This document shows, piece by piece, positions 1-12,225 of a stretch of 60,000 nt of DNA (position 1 is the first letter of the stretch; each line of letters opens with the position of its first letter). A program made the translations under genes and the position numbers. The notes under the pieces were generated by a model, which saw only the letters and a program-made list of their open reading frames with translations, was not told the DNA's origin and did not search any database. The stretch spans positions 81,121,171-81,181,170 of the forward strand of contig CM060732.1 of NCBI GenBank assembly GCA_030704615.1, in the 5' to 3' direction. Source of the DNA: Takakia lepidozioides (taxonomy: Eukaryota > Streptophyta > Takakiopsida > Takakiales > Takakiaceae).

Positions 1-240
1 GGAGCAACAAGCACTATCTTGCAAGGCTTTCCAGCTTTTGGTGCTGAAAGGGTTCCTTCATACATGTTCAAAAGAGGCCAATTCTCGAAATATACAGACA
101 ATCTGATAAAGAGGCTGGTACTGGCAGCTTAGCCTCCGCCCCAATTGAATGAACATCAAAGGCAGCAAAAATCGAAAAAGACCCTCTACTAAGTACTTAA
201 AACTACTTCCTTAAAAATGTTGTCAATGCATGTGCCTAGC
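1..240. other. Edge sequence, nothing recognised
   Basis: No open frame, repeat or RNA gene could be supported here. The minus-strand frame that ends at 241 does not extend into this stretch. Confidence 0.4.
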
Positions 241-633
241 CTACACTTCTCTAGCCTTGGTCAGCTTCAGAGTTGAAGCATTGTAGTCACCCTCGAGGAC
301 TACGCTGGTTCTCTCCAACCAATCACTACCAATGAACTTGACATATGCAAAATGCGAATGAGACACAGACACAAAAATGTCTTGTTCATGCACAGAAAGC
401 TTTATGCTGAGACCAAACTGCTGAATCCCTAGTGCTTCCAGAGTTTTCATTGACCCATACGTGTATGGGAAACTGGCTTCCACAATACAAAATACATTCA
501 CCCACCGCTTCTTGCCCCTACCGAAGTCAAAATTTACGATGGGCCAATGATATGGACCATACAACACTCCCTGTACTGGCCAAACGACATCGCGCTCCCT
601 TGCTGTACCCAAAAATGGGATCTTAAAATGCAA
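241..633 (-). pseudogene. Unassigned ORF, possibly a decayed aspartic-protease-like remnant
   Basis: A 130-codon open frame on the minus strand. The central stretch VNVFCIVEASFPYTYGS followed by TLEALG has the spacing of a retropepsin active-site region (F-x-V-D-T-G-S-P-x-T-Y ... TLEALG), but the expected DTG reads VEA. The tail has LIGSDWLERT-like wording (here FIGSDWLERT), which also occurs downstream in retropepsin-type domains. If the reading is right it is catalytically dead. An overlapping frame (534-734) may hold the continuation after a frameshift. This is inference from pattern only; it could equally be an exon of an unknown gene. Confidence 0.25.
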
Positions 634-1338
634 TCTTGGTAGCCAAAATCTCCTCCTTTAAATCTCCCAATAGGAAGTCCTGCATGTCCTGCATGTCCTT
701 TAGGGTCGACATAATCTACCTGTCCATCCCTCAACCTACATCAGAAATCACAACATTATAATATTCCGCAGTTTCAGTTGAAGCCACGGAGTAACAAAAC
801 AAAACAAAAACAAAACACCGTTGAATACAACCACATGAGAGAACGTTGAAGAAATTGAAATTTGCATGAGGACCCATTTAGAAACAACTTCATCCACCCC
901 ACCAGCAACACCTGCTTCAGTGGACATCCCCCATCTCTCCTTCCATAAAATGCAATCCACTCATGTTATTCTCTGGTTATTCTACACCAACAGTCATATA
1001 CCTCTTGAACGGCTACAAATGCCTTCTCTTTCTCTACCTCCAATAACCCTAGCAACCCAAAAATCTACCACAACAAAGATGCTTGCTATATTATAGTGTA
1101 TTTTGCTCCAATGTAGCATGCGTGAGATGTACAATATAGATAAAACAATAACGAGAATTGTACATAGAAGCTCTCCACCCAACCATATAAACACGCAGCA
1201 TGAACAATTGGTATGTGGCTTCACCGCGAGCTTCTTATATAGTTCTAGCTAGGCTAAACGCAATGTCTAAAGACTTGCCTTTTAGACCTACTTTTACTAT
1301 ATATTTAAGTAGTCCCATAATAGACTAGCTTTAATTTT
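634..1338. other. Non-coding stretch left of the copia insertion
   Basis: Short frames only, none with a recognisable motif. The copia element splits this sequence from 5961 onward, since the 5-bp duplication AAGAC flanks the element. Confidence 0.4.
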
Positions 1339-1343
1339 AAGAC

Positions 1344-1636
1344 TGTTGGCCAGAAGTAATTAAATATATCTAGAAGACTAAGAGTCTTGAAGGCCAAAGG
1401 TTTAGAAGTCTAAGAGACTATCTTGTTTAACTCACCTTTGGAAGGTGAATGGCTAGAAGGTGGATGGTCACCATAGTGGAACTGGAAGTGACCAAGTAGG
1501 ACTTCCTATCTATCTTGTACAAGCTCGGGGGTGAAGCCACTAGTCTAAGTGTAAGAGTATGAGGAGAGCTTTAGTTTTAGCATTAGTCTAAGACTTTAAT
1601 TCTTGTTCATGTTCATGTTCTTGCTCAATTCTAACA
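1344..1636 (+). repeat. Copia 5' LTR
   Basis: 293-bp direct repeat of 5649-5955, bounded by TG...CA. Compared with the 3' copy it lacks a short stretch containing ATGGTGGCTTCTATGG and has an extra copy of a CATGTT-type repeat near its 3' end. Confidence 0.92.
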
Positions 1637-1650
1637 TGTTTTCAGAGCCA
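1637..1650 (+). other. Copia primer-binding site, degenerate
   Basis: TGTTTTCAGAGCCA directly follows the 5' LTR and matches the usual initiator-tRNA-Met primer site TGGTATCAGAGC at most positions. It is mutated relative to the intact site at 59297. Confidence 0.6.
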
Positions 1651-1697
1651 TTCTTCTCTAGGTGAGAGTTGGTAGTTGAGATTGAGAGAACTTGATT

Positions 1698-4600
1698 ATG
1701 GCTGGAGCGTCGTCTTCTAGCAATCCTCCTTCTATGTCTATGACGAGTGCATTAGATGTGAGAGTGGAAGATCGATTCAATGGAGCTAACTATCAAACCT
1801 GGAAGTTTAGGATGGAGATGGTCCTTCCAGACAAAGATCTATGGGGAGTGGTTGATGGATCAGTCCCAAGACCTAACACTATTGTTGGCTAAGCCATATG
1901 GGATAGGAAAGATCAGAAAACAGGTGTATGCGACACAAAAGTTCTATGGTCTGAAGATGACCGAGTCAGATTGAGTTGGACAACACTTGAATTTGTTTTG
2001 TGTGTTATGAGATCAACTAGTCTCTGTAGGAACTAATGTGACTGATGAACGCAGTGATGTTATTGGCAACCTTACCTGAATCCTATGATGGTTTTGTGGT
2101 GTCTCTAGTAGGACAAACCAACTGAACTATTGATGTTGTCATAGGACTTCTCCTCAAGGAGAAAACAAGAAGAAAATGTCAAGGTACGTCTACAGAGGTA
2201 GACAGAGCTTTGTTCACATGTAAGACTGAAGTAGTCTTGAATAGAAGACTCCCTTCACATATGTCTCAGAAGTCCCAGAGGTTTCAGAAACCTCAATCTA
2301 GCTCAAAGATCAAAAAGGCCAAAGTGAGGTGCTTTTATTGCAAGAAACTTGGTCTCATGATCAAGGATTGTAGAAAACGAATTGCAGATGAGCGCAGCAG
2401 AGAGGGTCAGTGGAACATAGCTACTCATCAAATGAACGTTATTCTATTTGTTGTGTCTCTCTCAGCCACTACTAGACAGAAACATGTGTGGTATGTTGAT
2501 TCAGGAGCATCTCAACATTTCAGTTCAGAGAGAGAGCATTTCTTATCCTATAGATCTCTATCACCTACACAATATGTTCTTTTGGGAGATGATAGCAAAC
2601 ATGCCATTAGTGGGGACGGCTCAGTCTCTCTTATGCTCAATGAAGGGGAAACCATAGAGGTAGAAAATGTCCTACATGTCCATACTTTAACAAAGAACCT
2701 GTTGTCTGTAAGACAAATTGTTGCAAATGGATACAGAGTGGTATTCCAAGATGAGAGTTGTTCTATCACAGATAGCTCAGGAGCTGTGGTAGCAAGAGCT
2801 ATTCTTGATAATTGCTTGTATAGATTACAACATCATGTCTCTAGTGCTCTTACCACATTTTCACCACAGTTGGGATCTACATCTGTCATGTCAGAAATAG
2901 AATTGTGACATAGAAGGTTATGTCATGTGAGCATTAAGAAGTTGAGACAGATGCAACTCTCAAGCCATCTTGTGGAAGGACTACCATTGAAGGAGATGAG
3001 TGATATGCGTCTATGCAAAGGTTGTTTGGAAGGGAAGCAACATCGAGGTCAATTTCCCAAGGATGGTGGACGAAGAGCCACAAGTATATTGGAGATTGTA
3101 CATTCTGATGTGTGCGGGCTAATGCAAACCACATCACTTGGAAGAGCAAGGTACTTTGTGACATTCATTGATGATTTATCAATGAGGGTTGTGGTGAATT
3201 TCCTAAGGCAGAAAAGTCAAGTGCTAGAGAAATTCAAGGAGTTCAAAGTACTTGCAGAAAAACAAACTAGAAAGCCTCTTAAGATTTTGAGATCTGACAA
3301 TGGTGGTGAGTACATCTCAAAGGCTTTCAATCAGTTTTGTCAAGAGAATGGAATAGCTCGACAGCTTACTGTTCCATATACACCTTAGCAGAATGGTGTA
3401 GCTGAGCGGATGAATAGATCACTGCAAAAATCTGCAAGGAGTATGTTGAAAGAAGTGAATATTTAAAATTATTTTTGGGCAGAAGCTGTTGGCACTACAA
3501 CATATCTTCACAACAGAATACCTACCAAATCAATATTGGGAAAAACACCAGAAGAGGTATGGAGTGGTCAGAAGCCTAGTGTGGCTTATTGTAGGATTTT
3601 TGGATGTCGTACATATGTCCATATTTCTACTCAGAAGTGAAGGAAACTTGACTCCAAATCAGAAGGATGCATTTTCATTGGTTACACAGAAGGTGTGAAG
3701 GGAAATAAGTTGTTCAATAAGACAACTAAGGTTGTCAAACACAGCAGGGACGTAATGTTTGATGAAGGCTTCATACCCTCTTTGGTAGTGGGAGAAGATG
3801 ACATGGGAATGAGCTTAGAGCCATTACACCATTTCCAAGAGGAGTTTTATGAGGAGCCAATACAAGAGATGGCCGAAGCACATGATGGAGGTGTTCAACT
3901 TGATGGAGTTGATCAAGGAGTCAAAGTTGGTGAACCACTTGTTGATATGGACTCTAGAGATGAAGTTGAAGATGTGTCAATTCTAAGGAGATCTCAACGG
4001 GAAAGAAAAGCTCCTAGTAGGCTGATTACATCTATGAGTGCCATTGAAGCTATGGAAGAAGCATCACAAGTGGTTGAACCTGCTACATATGAGGAAGCGA
4101 TGCGCTCTCCAGACAAACTACAATGAGAAGAAGCAATCAACTCAGAGTTGGATTCATTGATGCAAAACAAAGCATGGACACTCACTAGGTTGTCTGCAGG
4201 ACGAAGAGCCATTGGTTGTAAGTGGATCTTCAAGTTGAAGTACAAAGCTGATGGATCTATTTACCGGTACAAAGCTCGTCTTGTAGCTAAAGGCTATGCA
4301 CAAGTTCAAGGAGTGGATTACTATGAAACCTTCTTACCAGTGGTGAAGATTTATTCTATCAAAGTGCTGTTAGCTTTTGCAGCTCAACATGATCACGAAG
4401 TTCATCAAATGGATGTTAAGACGACATTTCTGAATGGAGAACTACAAGAAGATATATACATGAGACAACCTGAAGGGTTTGTACAAGGAGGAAGTGATAT
4501 TGTATGTAAGCTGCAAAAGAGTTTGTATGGACTCAAACAAAGTCCTCGAGCTTGGTATGGATCAATGTTTACCTCGTAAAGGCAAGATTTGAGCGAAGCA

Positions 4601-5626
4601 TTGCTGACACAAATATCTATGTAAAAAAGATGGGAGAACAATTTGTGGTCATAGCTCTATATGTGGATGACACAATCATTGTCAAAGGTTGTTGCCAGAA
4701 ACCAAAGCACTGTTGACTGCTGAGTTTGCCATGACTGACATGGGTGAGATTTGGTTCTATCGTGGTATTCAAATCAGCAGAGATCGAGTGAACCATACAC
4801 AACAACAATACATTGAGACCATTCTACAAAGGTTTAAGTTGAAGATGAGTAAGCCAACATCAACTCATCTTGAAGTTGGTTTGAAACTTACGAAGGATAT
4901 GACACCTAAGATTCAAGAAGAGCAATAGGATATGAGGAAAACTCATTAAAGTGTAGTCGGCAGTTTGATGTATTGCATGGTTTGTACTAGGCCAGACATT
5001 GCACATTCAGTTGGAGTGGTCTCACAATTTCTTTCAAATCCCGGACAAACCCATTGGAAAGCAGTGAAGAGGATATTTCGATATCTAAGAGGAACATCAA
5101 CCTTTGGTCTACTCTACAAGAGAGTAGAAGATCCAAGCTTGTTGGGGTTTGTTGATGCTGACTGGGCAGGAGACGTTGATAGTAGAAAATCAACTTCAGG
5201 CCATTGTTTTCTTCTAGCAGGTGGAGCTGTATCTTGGTCTAGGAAACGACAAGTTGCAACAGCGTTGTTATCAACAGAAGCTGAGTACATGTCCATTACA
5301 CAAGCAGCAAATGAGGCTATTTGGTTATGGAAGTTGCTTGGAGATTTGGGTCATCTCCAATTACTACCTACGACTCTCTATTGTGACAATCAAAATGCGA
5401 TTGCACTAAGTCAGAATCCAAAGTATCATTCAAGGACGAAACACATTGAAGTGCAACATCACTACATATGAGAAGCTGTATGCAAGGGAGAGATCAAGGT
5501 GATCTATTGTGCTACAAGAGATATGGTTGCGGATGTTTTGACGAAGAATCTATCACAAACAAAACACATGAAGTGTTCAGCCTTACTTGATGTCTCTTCT
5601 CCAAAGACAAATGAAGTAGCTCAATG
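1698..5626 (+). pseudogene. Copia gag-pol polyprotein, broken
   Basis: The frame starts with a gag N-terminus containing FNGANYQTWKFRME. The gag zinc knuckle (CFYCKKLG...KDC, near 2320) has lost its histidine. Protease DSGASQHF is at ~2500. Integrase has HSDVCG and RSDNGGEY (3100-3310); the expected QQNGVAERMN reads through a TAG at 3387-3389. Reverse transcriptase runs from CKWIFKLKY (4216) to YVDDT (4660). RNase H has RPDIAHSVG, FVDADWAGD and LSTEAEYM (4990-5290), and the tail reads DVLTKNLSQ. Further damage includes a stop at 1890-1892, a TGA at 2906-2908 where a Trp of the WHRRLGH-type motif is expected, a TAA at 3464, and frameshifts between 4570 and 4700. No functional product is expected. 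Confidence 0.93.
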
Positions 5627-5638
5627 ATATGGTTTAAT

Positions 5639-5648
5639 TGAGTGGGAG
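5639..5648 (+). other. Copia polypurine tract
   Basis: TGAGTGGGAG lies directly against the 3' LTR start, the position and composition of a plus-strand priming tract. Confidence 0.7.
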
Positions 5649-5955
5649 TGTTGGAAGTAATTAAACATATCTAGAAGACTAAGAGTCTTGAAGGCCAAAG
5701 GTTTAGAAGTCTAAGAGACTATCTTGTTTAACTCACCTTTGGAAGGTGAATGGCTAGAAGGTGGATGGTTACTATAGTGGAAGTAGAAGTGATCAAATAT
5801 GACTTCCTAGAGATCTTTTTGTACAAGCTCGGGGGAGAAGCCACTAGTCTAAGTGTAAGAATATGATGGTGGCTTCTATGGTTGGGAGGAGAGCTTTAGT
5901 TTTAGCTTTAGTCTAAGACTTTAGTTCTTGTTCATGTTCTTGCTCAATTCTAACA
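5649..5955 (+). repeat. Copia 3' LTR
   Basis: 307-bp direct repeat of 1344-1636, followed by the target duplication AAGAC. Confidence 0.92.
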
Positions 5956-5960
5956 AAGAC

Positions 5961-6400
5961 GAGGCCTCTCTAAACAGAGACTTACTTTTCGAGTATCTAC
6001 CGTTGAATATGGAGCTGTTTTTCAACACGAAGAACAGTGAGCAAATACGCCTCCCAGAAAAACCAACGAACTACTCGTACCAACCGATTTCCGGCGGAGA
6101 TGTACAGAAATTCAAGTGTCGATTCGCAGATGCAACTAACAAAGACTGAAGTGTGGATTCTACAGTCACTTCGTGCGGCAGCTCCAAATCTCGAGAGCTC
6201 AGTGGTACATCCTCATTGGTAAGTCCAAACAGACGAGAATTCAAATTTGACAGTTTCACATATTGCACTGTATGCGTAACTGGGGTTAGCTTCACTGTAC
6301 ACACAGTACCACTTGCCCAAACATTTTGGATATGGAATAAGGAGTACTGTTCATCTGGAGTAACCAAAAATGTATCAAAAATAGAAAACAAAGACCAAAA
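5961..6400. other. Sequence right of the copia insertion, no assigned gene
   Basis: A 106-codon minus-strand frame (6071-6391) is open but has no motif I recognise. It could be an exon of the same minus-strand unit as 6401-6598, but no splice pair joins them convincingly. Confidence 0.3.
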
Positions 6401-6598
6401 CTAGATTCTGTCAGCAATTTGGCTCAGCGCATCAGCTAGTTTCTGAAGCATTCCAACCAGGCTGTCTGCCTGCTTCTTGCGTTGGGCACGGTCAAGTTGT
6501 GCCTTGTGATTGTAAGCATCAGTTTGCACCTGCATATTGTGAGCGAGTGCAGCCTGCATTACCTTGCCACTGCTCTCCACGGCCAGCACCACCTGCTC
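6401..6598 (-). CDS. Possible terminal exon of an unassigned minus-strand gene, helical product
   Basis: On the minus strand a pyrimidine-rich stretch ending in AG at 6600-6599 is followed by a 65-codon open frame closed by TAG. The peptide is Ala/Gln/Lys-rich with hydrophobic residues spaced as in an amphipathic helix or coiled coil (ending LADALSQIADRI). No family was recognised and no upstream exon was found, so the gene model is tentative. Confidence 0.3.
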   Translation of the reverse strand, partial: EQVVLAVESSGKVMQAALAHNMQVQTDAYNHKAQLDRAQRKKQADSLVGMLQKLADALSQIADRI

Positions 6599-6602
6599 CT
6601 TG

Positions 6603-8130
6603 TACAGAAAAAACAGTGAGAAGAGAAGAAAACAACCTAGCCATGAGGCCCCATACACAAAATTTATGGGACACAAAGGGGCCTCGGGAGAAGCTAGCAG
6701 GAATGGAACCCAAATTCATCTGGACCATACTTAGTGCACTATCCATCTGAGCTACTGCAACCTCTAGAAAAAAATTGTTTTACACTTTCGTACTTGGAAG
6801 AATACCAGATACTATTATCTGGCACATACAAGTTCTCTTAGGTTATTTGATGATTAGTAAATTAATCTTATAGATTATATTTAAAATAATAATAATTATA
6901 GTTATTAGATTACTTCAGACCAACTTGCCCAATGGTCCTAACTTTATATCATGGGATGTTCCTTGAAACTGGTTGGGAACATGTAGTTGTTTTTAGGGAA
7001 ATTACTTGATTAATAATATATATTATTATACAAATAATAATGATAAGAATATCATTTAATGAATATTACATCAATAATAGAATGTCAGTGGTCCGTATTG
7101 AGGCATACTAGCCGCTTGTTTTCTTTATCATCTCTTTATTTTGCTTAACTACTCAATCCGGGCCGTTGATCTGAAAAAGAACAAATTTCTCTGCTCCTTA
7201 CACAGGGAGGTTATTTTTTTCGGGACTTGTTCCAAGATACGACCTTCAACTCGAGCTCCGCCCCTGTTACAAGGCTCGAGCACCGCATTGCGTCTGAATT
7301 TTGTGTGGTATGGAATCAGTATATCATTAGCCTGGTTTTGGGATACTGGATGTATCCCTAGTCATCCCACAGAAACTGCTCTTCCGCTCCACTCCTCTTC
7401 CTTGAATAGAAAGCGCTGTCACATCTTTTTGCCGTGAGAAAAGATCTTAGAGGTAAAGATAAAGAAATATCGCAGGTGTGCATTTACACACTCGTGTAAT
7501 GCATTGGTACTCGTGTGGCGGGCTCTTACGCTGGATAACGCGCAGAAATTTACAAAGAGAAATCAGCCCTAGTTCTTTACGGCTCTCTGGGTCATCCGTC
7601 ACGAGTTTAGGCCTTATGGCAGCCTTCGGGCCTACAAGGGTATTAATTTTTTTCCCTTCAATAATTTTTAATAAAATTCTCAAGGGCTACCTCCCGTTTT
7701 AATTTTAAAAAACAAATGTCAGTCTCGTCTTGTTGGACCTCACATTTGTGATGAAAAGGGCCTGTCCCCATTCTCTTAAGAAAAAAAAAATTTGTAATTT
7801 TGTGTTACCTCACATTTGTAAGTTTGTGTTTTGGTAGGTAAGTTAGACTTGCTGCCTTTCCTTCAATGTTTCCTCTTTCCTTTGTTCTTTTTTCTCGGTG
7901 TGGAATTGTACGAAAGCGTTCAGCCGCAGTACAAGGTTAAATTTTCGAATTAAGTTGGGCTGTCTGTGGGGATAAGCTTAGTTGTTGGCAAGGCGCTGCA
8001 GTAAGGTGCGTGATGTGGGTGAACGTCTACTACTCTCTGCGTCACACCAGTTCCACGTAGGCAGCGCGGCGCGTCGGGGCAGTGCCAGGTGAGCGGGTGC
8101 ATGCAGCAGGGAGGAGGGTGGGCAGGCTGC
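6603..8130. other. Intergenic region upstream of the cupin gene
   Basis: AT-rich (6830-7080), with only short, unmotivated frames. The 98-codon plus frame at 7141-7437 and its neighbours show no recognisable domain. Confidence 0.4.
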
Positions 8131-8132
8131 AG

Positions 8133-8142
8133 CCGATATATG
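8133..8142 (+). promoter_or_regulatory. TATA-like element of the cupin gene
   Basis: GATATATGAA lies about 130 bp before the proposed ATG (8269), a plausible TATA-box distance allowing for a ~100-nt 5' UTR rich in CT. Position and sequence only. Confidence 0.35.
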
Positions 8143-8268
8143 AAACGGCCCACCGTCGCTGCTCTCCATCACCTTCCCTTCCGACTCCTCTCTTCGCCTG
8201 CTCTGTGTGCTTCTCTCTCTTTTCCTGATCAAGATCCACTTCAGGAGTGCTGTTGTAATCTTGGAGAT

Positions 8269-10909
8269 ATGGGGAGTCCTGGTGTCCAATGGACGGTGGT
8301 GTCCTTGCTTGCGTTGTTGCTGGTGACTGTGTCTGCTAATGAGGAGTTGAAGCCCGAGGGTCCACGGGAGGTGATTTTTTGGCCTGCATTCTGATTGTAA
8401 TAGTTTGTTTGTCGGAAATATGTGGTTCGTATTGCAGTCTGTCAGCTGGGACACTGAACATCGACGTCAGTCCGGAGACCAACCTTTCGCGGGCTGTCTG
8501 AAATTGGAAATTTCGCCTCAACTATATAGCAACGTTGAGTATAAAGGATCCAGGATTGTAAGGGAGCAAGATCTTCGAGAAATTTAGTGTTTTTCCATGT
8601 TCACTGATGGTCGTGAGTTTTGGTATATGGCAGGAATTCAAGTCGGAGGGTGGAATGCTGGAGGTGTGGAGCCATGACTTCGAAGTGTTCAAGGATGCCA
8701 ACGTGGGTGCTGCTCGTATAACTCTAAAGCAGAATGGGCTGGCTCTCCCCAAGTACGCAGATGCTGCCTCTCTCGCATATGTCCTGCAAGGTGATCTACT
8801 TACTTTTATGTACATATAATCAATTTGAATTTAATCTTTGTTCATACTTGTAAGGGTTTGAACCTTTTCCGAACCCAGGCCCCTCTTTGTCAGCAGTACT
8901 GTGTGTCGATTGTCTTGTTCATTTAGCGGCATCCCACTTGACTCGGGTGACATTGAGTTCGAGAACATTTGCAGCGTGCATCGCCAGCGCTTAATGCCCC
9001 TGAATTGCGCTGATCATTTTCACAGTCTATTCAGCAGCGATTGCTGATCTAGTCAACGCTCTGATTGAATGTGCAGGAGTATCTGGTTACTCTGAATGTG
9101 TGCGATCAATATTGAATAACTTTGAATCTGTACATGTGCAGGGTCAGCAAGACTCGGCCTCGTGCTGCCATGGGGCGAGTCACAGCCCGTGCGAAGAGTG
9201 AAAAGAGGGGATGTGATCGCTATCCCTCGCGGCGTGCCAACGTGGTGGTACAATGATGGAAACGAAGATTTCCGCGCTTTTGCCGTGGCTGACACCTCGG
9301 AAGGAATTGAACCAGGACAGTACAATGTAAGTATATATATTGAAATAATCCGATTGATAGAACGTTGAGCACTGAATGTTCTAGACCAGCTGATCATGTT
9401 CTTATATTGTATAGTTCACAAAATGTGATGACTAGTTCTAAGTAGAGGAGTCCAAATAATGTGCACCAGTTGAGAATCTCCCAGTCAGAGGTTTCTTGCG
9501 ATTTCTGCACACCCAGAAACGAGTGCAGTAGAACTCTGAAGACCCTATTTGAGAGTTGAGAGTTTGAGAGTTGCACAATATTTCCTTACTGATCTGTGGT
9601 GTTGCATCTTCCTCTCAGAGCTTCTTTCTAGCCGGAGCCAAGGAAAAGCGCGTTGGTGGCATTCTTCACGCGTTCAGCAGGGATTTGCTGGCAGAGGCAT
9701 GGGATGTCAAGGAAGACGTCGTAAAACGATTGTTGGAGGGGCAGAGGGGAAGCGCCATTATTAAAGTGAAAGAGCATTCCAGCATACCCGAGGTTAACAC
9801 CGAGACTGACGCTGAGAACGGCTACTTTGGAGATTTCAGATACAATGTGGACGAAACTGATCCCGACGTCCAAGTCCCCAATGGTGGTGAAGTGAGCATT
9901 GTGAACCGCTTCAAAATGCCAATTTTGAAGCACGTTCGTCTTGGTGCTGCACGTGTGCGACTGTCTCGGGTTAGACTGTCCTTCCTCTCCCTCTCTCTCT
10001 CTCTCTCTCTCTGTGTCTCTCTCTCAGAGAATCGGAGGACCTTCAAGACTTAGTTGAATTCTAGAGTAAAACTGGTTCTCCCAGGCGGTCTTTGTTACAT
10101 CTTTTCCGATCATCATTAGCATAACTCAATTCCAATGGTGATATGTTTTGTTAGTAGTCAGGCGTTCTGAGACTCTTGCATCGACTGAAATCTGCATTTG
10201 ATCACTAGAATATCTTGCCTGACACTGAAATTCGATCTTGTTTGTATGCAGGATGCGATCTTTGCACCGTCATATTCCCTCAATGCTCACAAGGTTATGT
10301 ACATCACCAAAGGAAGCGGTCGTGTTCAGGTTGGGAGGAATGATGGGGAGCAGGCCTTTGATGGCGATGTGAAGGAGGGTGACTTGCTAGTTATCCCAAA
10401 ATTCTTCCCCAGCATTAAGAAAGCCAGCGGTGATGGGTTTGAGTGGATCTTGATTCTGACCAACGACTGGTATGTGCTCGTCTCCTCTAATATTCCTTTT
10501 CAGATTGAATCAATTGTTTCCGCAGAGCTTTAGTGTCGGCACAACTCGAATTGAACTCCCCTTTGAAAGCTTGTCCAGATCAGCTGGATATTGTGACAGT
10601 TATATGTGTGGCACATGATAGTTTCCACCGGACTTAGCATGATTCTGACATGGTTCTCTGCTGTGTAACAGTCCCATCAGCGCGTTTCTGGCGGGCCGAA
10701 ACTCGATCTTTAAGGGCATGCCTGTCCCAGTCCTGGCGGCAGCTTTCAACATTGATGAAGACCTGGAGCGCCACATCCGTGAACGCCGCCGTGAGCAAGC
10801 TGTCATCATGCCTCCCCGAGGAAAGGGTGTTGGATCATCCTCCCACAATTTTGAGCAAATGTTTTTTGGATATCTGGAAGAAACTGGAAAGTTGCTGCAG
10901 AAGCAGTAG
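8269..10909 (+). CDS. Secreted-type bicupin (11S-globulin/glutelin-like fold) protein
   Basis: Seven exons with GT..AG junctions give a continuous 456-residue frame: 8269-8370, 8438-8557, 8634-8790, 9142-9326, 9619-9969, 10252-10469, 10672-10909. Exon 1 encodes a hydrophobic signal peptide (LLALLLVTVSA), so entry into the secretory pathway is likely. Two cupin barrels follow: the first contains YVLQG, LVLPWGE, KRGDVIAIPRG and TWWYND; the second contains YITKGSGRVQVG and KEGDLLVIPKFF. The closest family I know is the plant double-cupin group of Arabidopsis At1g07750/At2g28680 (about 356 residues), which resembles seed globulins. The metal-binding HxH motif is not visible, which favours a binding or storage role over an oxidase. 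Unlike that group, this protein has a leader and a ~35-residue C-terminal extension after the PPRGKG stretch. The intron at 9970-10251 carries a CT microsatellite. Confidence 0.85.
9989..10026. repeat. CT microsatellite in a cupin intron
   Basis: Near-perfect CT dinucleotide run just after the donor of the fifth exon. Antisense it creates a spurious Arg/Glu-rich frame. Confidence 0.85.
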
Positions 10910-11082
10910 GAGGCTTGTGCGACTTTGGATTGCAACTGGGTCGGTCAATCTCAATTCAGAGTTCATCATCTGATCTAAGTTACCGTCCCCAAGTAGATAG
11001 TTGCATGCGGTCAGCCTTATATACTTCCTTGAGTTTAGTCTTAGAAGTACGTAGTGCGTTTTAGAGTTGAGTTTTGCTAGCA

Positions 11083-11355
11083 ATGACAAGCATTGTAAGG
11101 CAAGGAAAGGATAGCCTTGCAGCTGCGGCTCCTACCCTGTGTGAAGGAAATAAAACAGCATCCTTCTTTGAAAGGATTGGCAATGATACTTCTCTCATGG
11201 ATCTTTTGTTTTCTTCCTTGGATGCAACCACAAATGAGCTGGCCTACTTGGACTCTTTATTATCCCCCATGACGTGCCTACTAGATGAGATTCCTGGTCT
11301 GAGTCAGTGGGAAAGTCATCGTTGTTTTTATCTGAAAGATCACGTACGCCAGTGA
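11083..11355 (+). other. Unassigned open frame inside the duplicated SPP upstream block
   Basis: A 90-codon frame beginning MTSIVRQGKDSLAAAAP. Its wording (FFERIGND, LMDLLFSSLDATTNELAYLDSLL) looks protein-like, and a second short coding-like stretch with a good donor occurs at ~11647-11720 (LGQLFEYKAGFTREVDSAKKAV). The inverted copy near 58.4-59.0 kb has a frame-breaking insertion in the first stretch and a stop in the second. It may be a decayed exon or transcribed leader of the SPP gene. No family recognised. Confidence 0.25.
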
Positions 11356-12225
11356 AGCATTGTTGTCTCTTTCTCGGGCCAACAAGCCTGGAAGGACAGG
11401 CAAGTATATCGGTTTTTCTATCGATCTCGGCTGTGTATCTGCAATTTAAAGCTCTTTGTGGTGTTGGAGCGTGTTCGCAGACTTGGGTGCCCTCGCCTTT
11501 TCCTGAGCGCACTGTTTTCCTGGTTTTTTTGCATGACTTCCGAAGAAGAGGAAGAGGAATGCCGATCGGACGGAATATCGATCGGTTCTGAAATGGGATT
11601 TGAATCCATTTAGCTTCAGCTAAGTGCAACACTTCTCTCTGACACAGACTTGGTCAGTTATTTGAGTACAAAGCTGGTTTCACCAGGGAAGTAGACTCTG
11701 CAAAGAAAGCTGTTCTGGGGGTGAGACAAATCAGCTTGGTTTATGGAGCACTAAGCGGTCGTATGTTGAAGCTGTGCATTCCGGGATAGCATCTGTCAAG
11801 AAAGAGTACAAGTGAAATATTTGATCGTTCATAAAAGCCGAGCACTGTGAATTAGGGTTTTAGTGTAATAATCCTGCCACGGCAATTGAAAAGCTCTTGG
11901 ATTGGGATTGCTGGGTTGAGGCTACTTCTTGACTACATCGAAGAGTGGAGAGTGAAGAACGCAACTATGATTTCAGCAGAGCGGGCGGCTAATGCTGCCC
12001 TCATAGGTTTCTTTCTTTACTCCCTGTGTCATTGTTGCTGTCCTTCAAATGACAGCGAGCCTTTGAACAGATTAGTTTTTTGCAGCGTGATTAAATGGTT
12101 CCAAAACCTACTAAATGGGAGGCGCACGATGGCATGCGATTCACGGAGCTTATGCCCTCACAAACATTATTACTCTTCAGTACTGCCAGCTTTATGAGGT
12201 CCTATTAAGTATTGGACATACATGG
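11090..12225. repeat. Left arm of an inverted segmental duplication (SPP upstream region and exon 1)
   Basis: This block reappears in reverse complement at about 57857-59075, including the first SPP coding exon and the start of intron 1. Differences include a ~46-bp stretch near 58.8 kb absent here, an insertion at ~58.51-58.54 kb, and many substitutions, so the duplication is not recent. Confidence 0.88.

Larger units (their letters stand above)
1344..5955 (+). mobile_element. Ty1/copia LTR retrotransposon, degenerate but complete in outline
   Basis: The element has two direct LTRs beginning TGTTGG and ending CTAACA/TAACA, flanked by the 5-bp target-site duplication AAGAC (1339-1343 and 5956-5960). 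Internally it has the copia order gag, protease, integrase, reverse transcriptase, RNase H on the plus strand. The LTRs differ in length (293 and 307 bp) and by scattered substitutions, and the coding region has several stops, so it is an old, inactive copy. LTR ends, TSD, PBS-like and PPT-like sites all agree on the borders. Confidence 0.95.

Noticed and set aside
9822-10053. Frames rich in Ser/Leu (plus) and Arg/Glu (minus) around 10 kb
   Set aside because: They come from the CT microsatellite in a cupin intron.
11195-11632. 145-codon minus-strand frame upstream of SPP as a divergent gene
   Set aside because: Frame is not kept in the inverted copy at 58.4-59.0 kb and no domain is visible.
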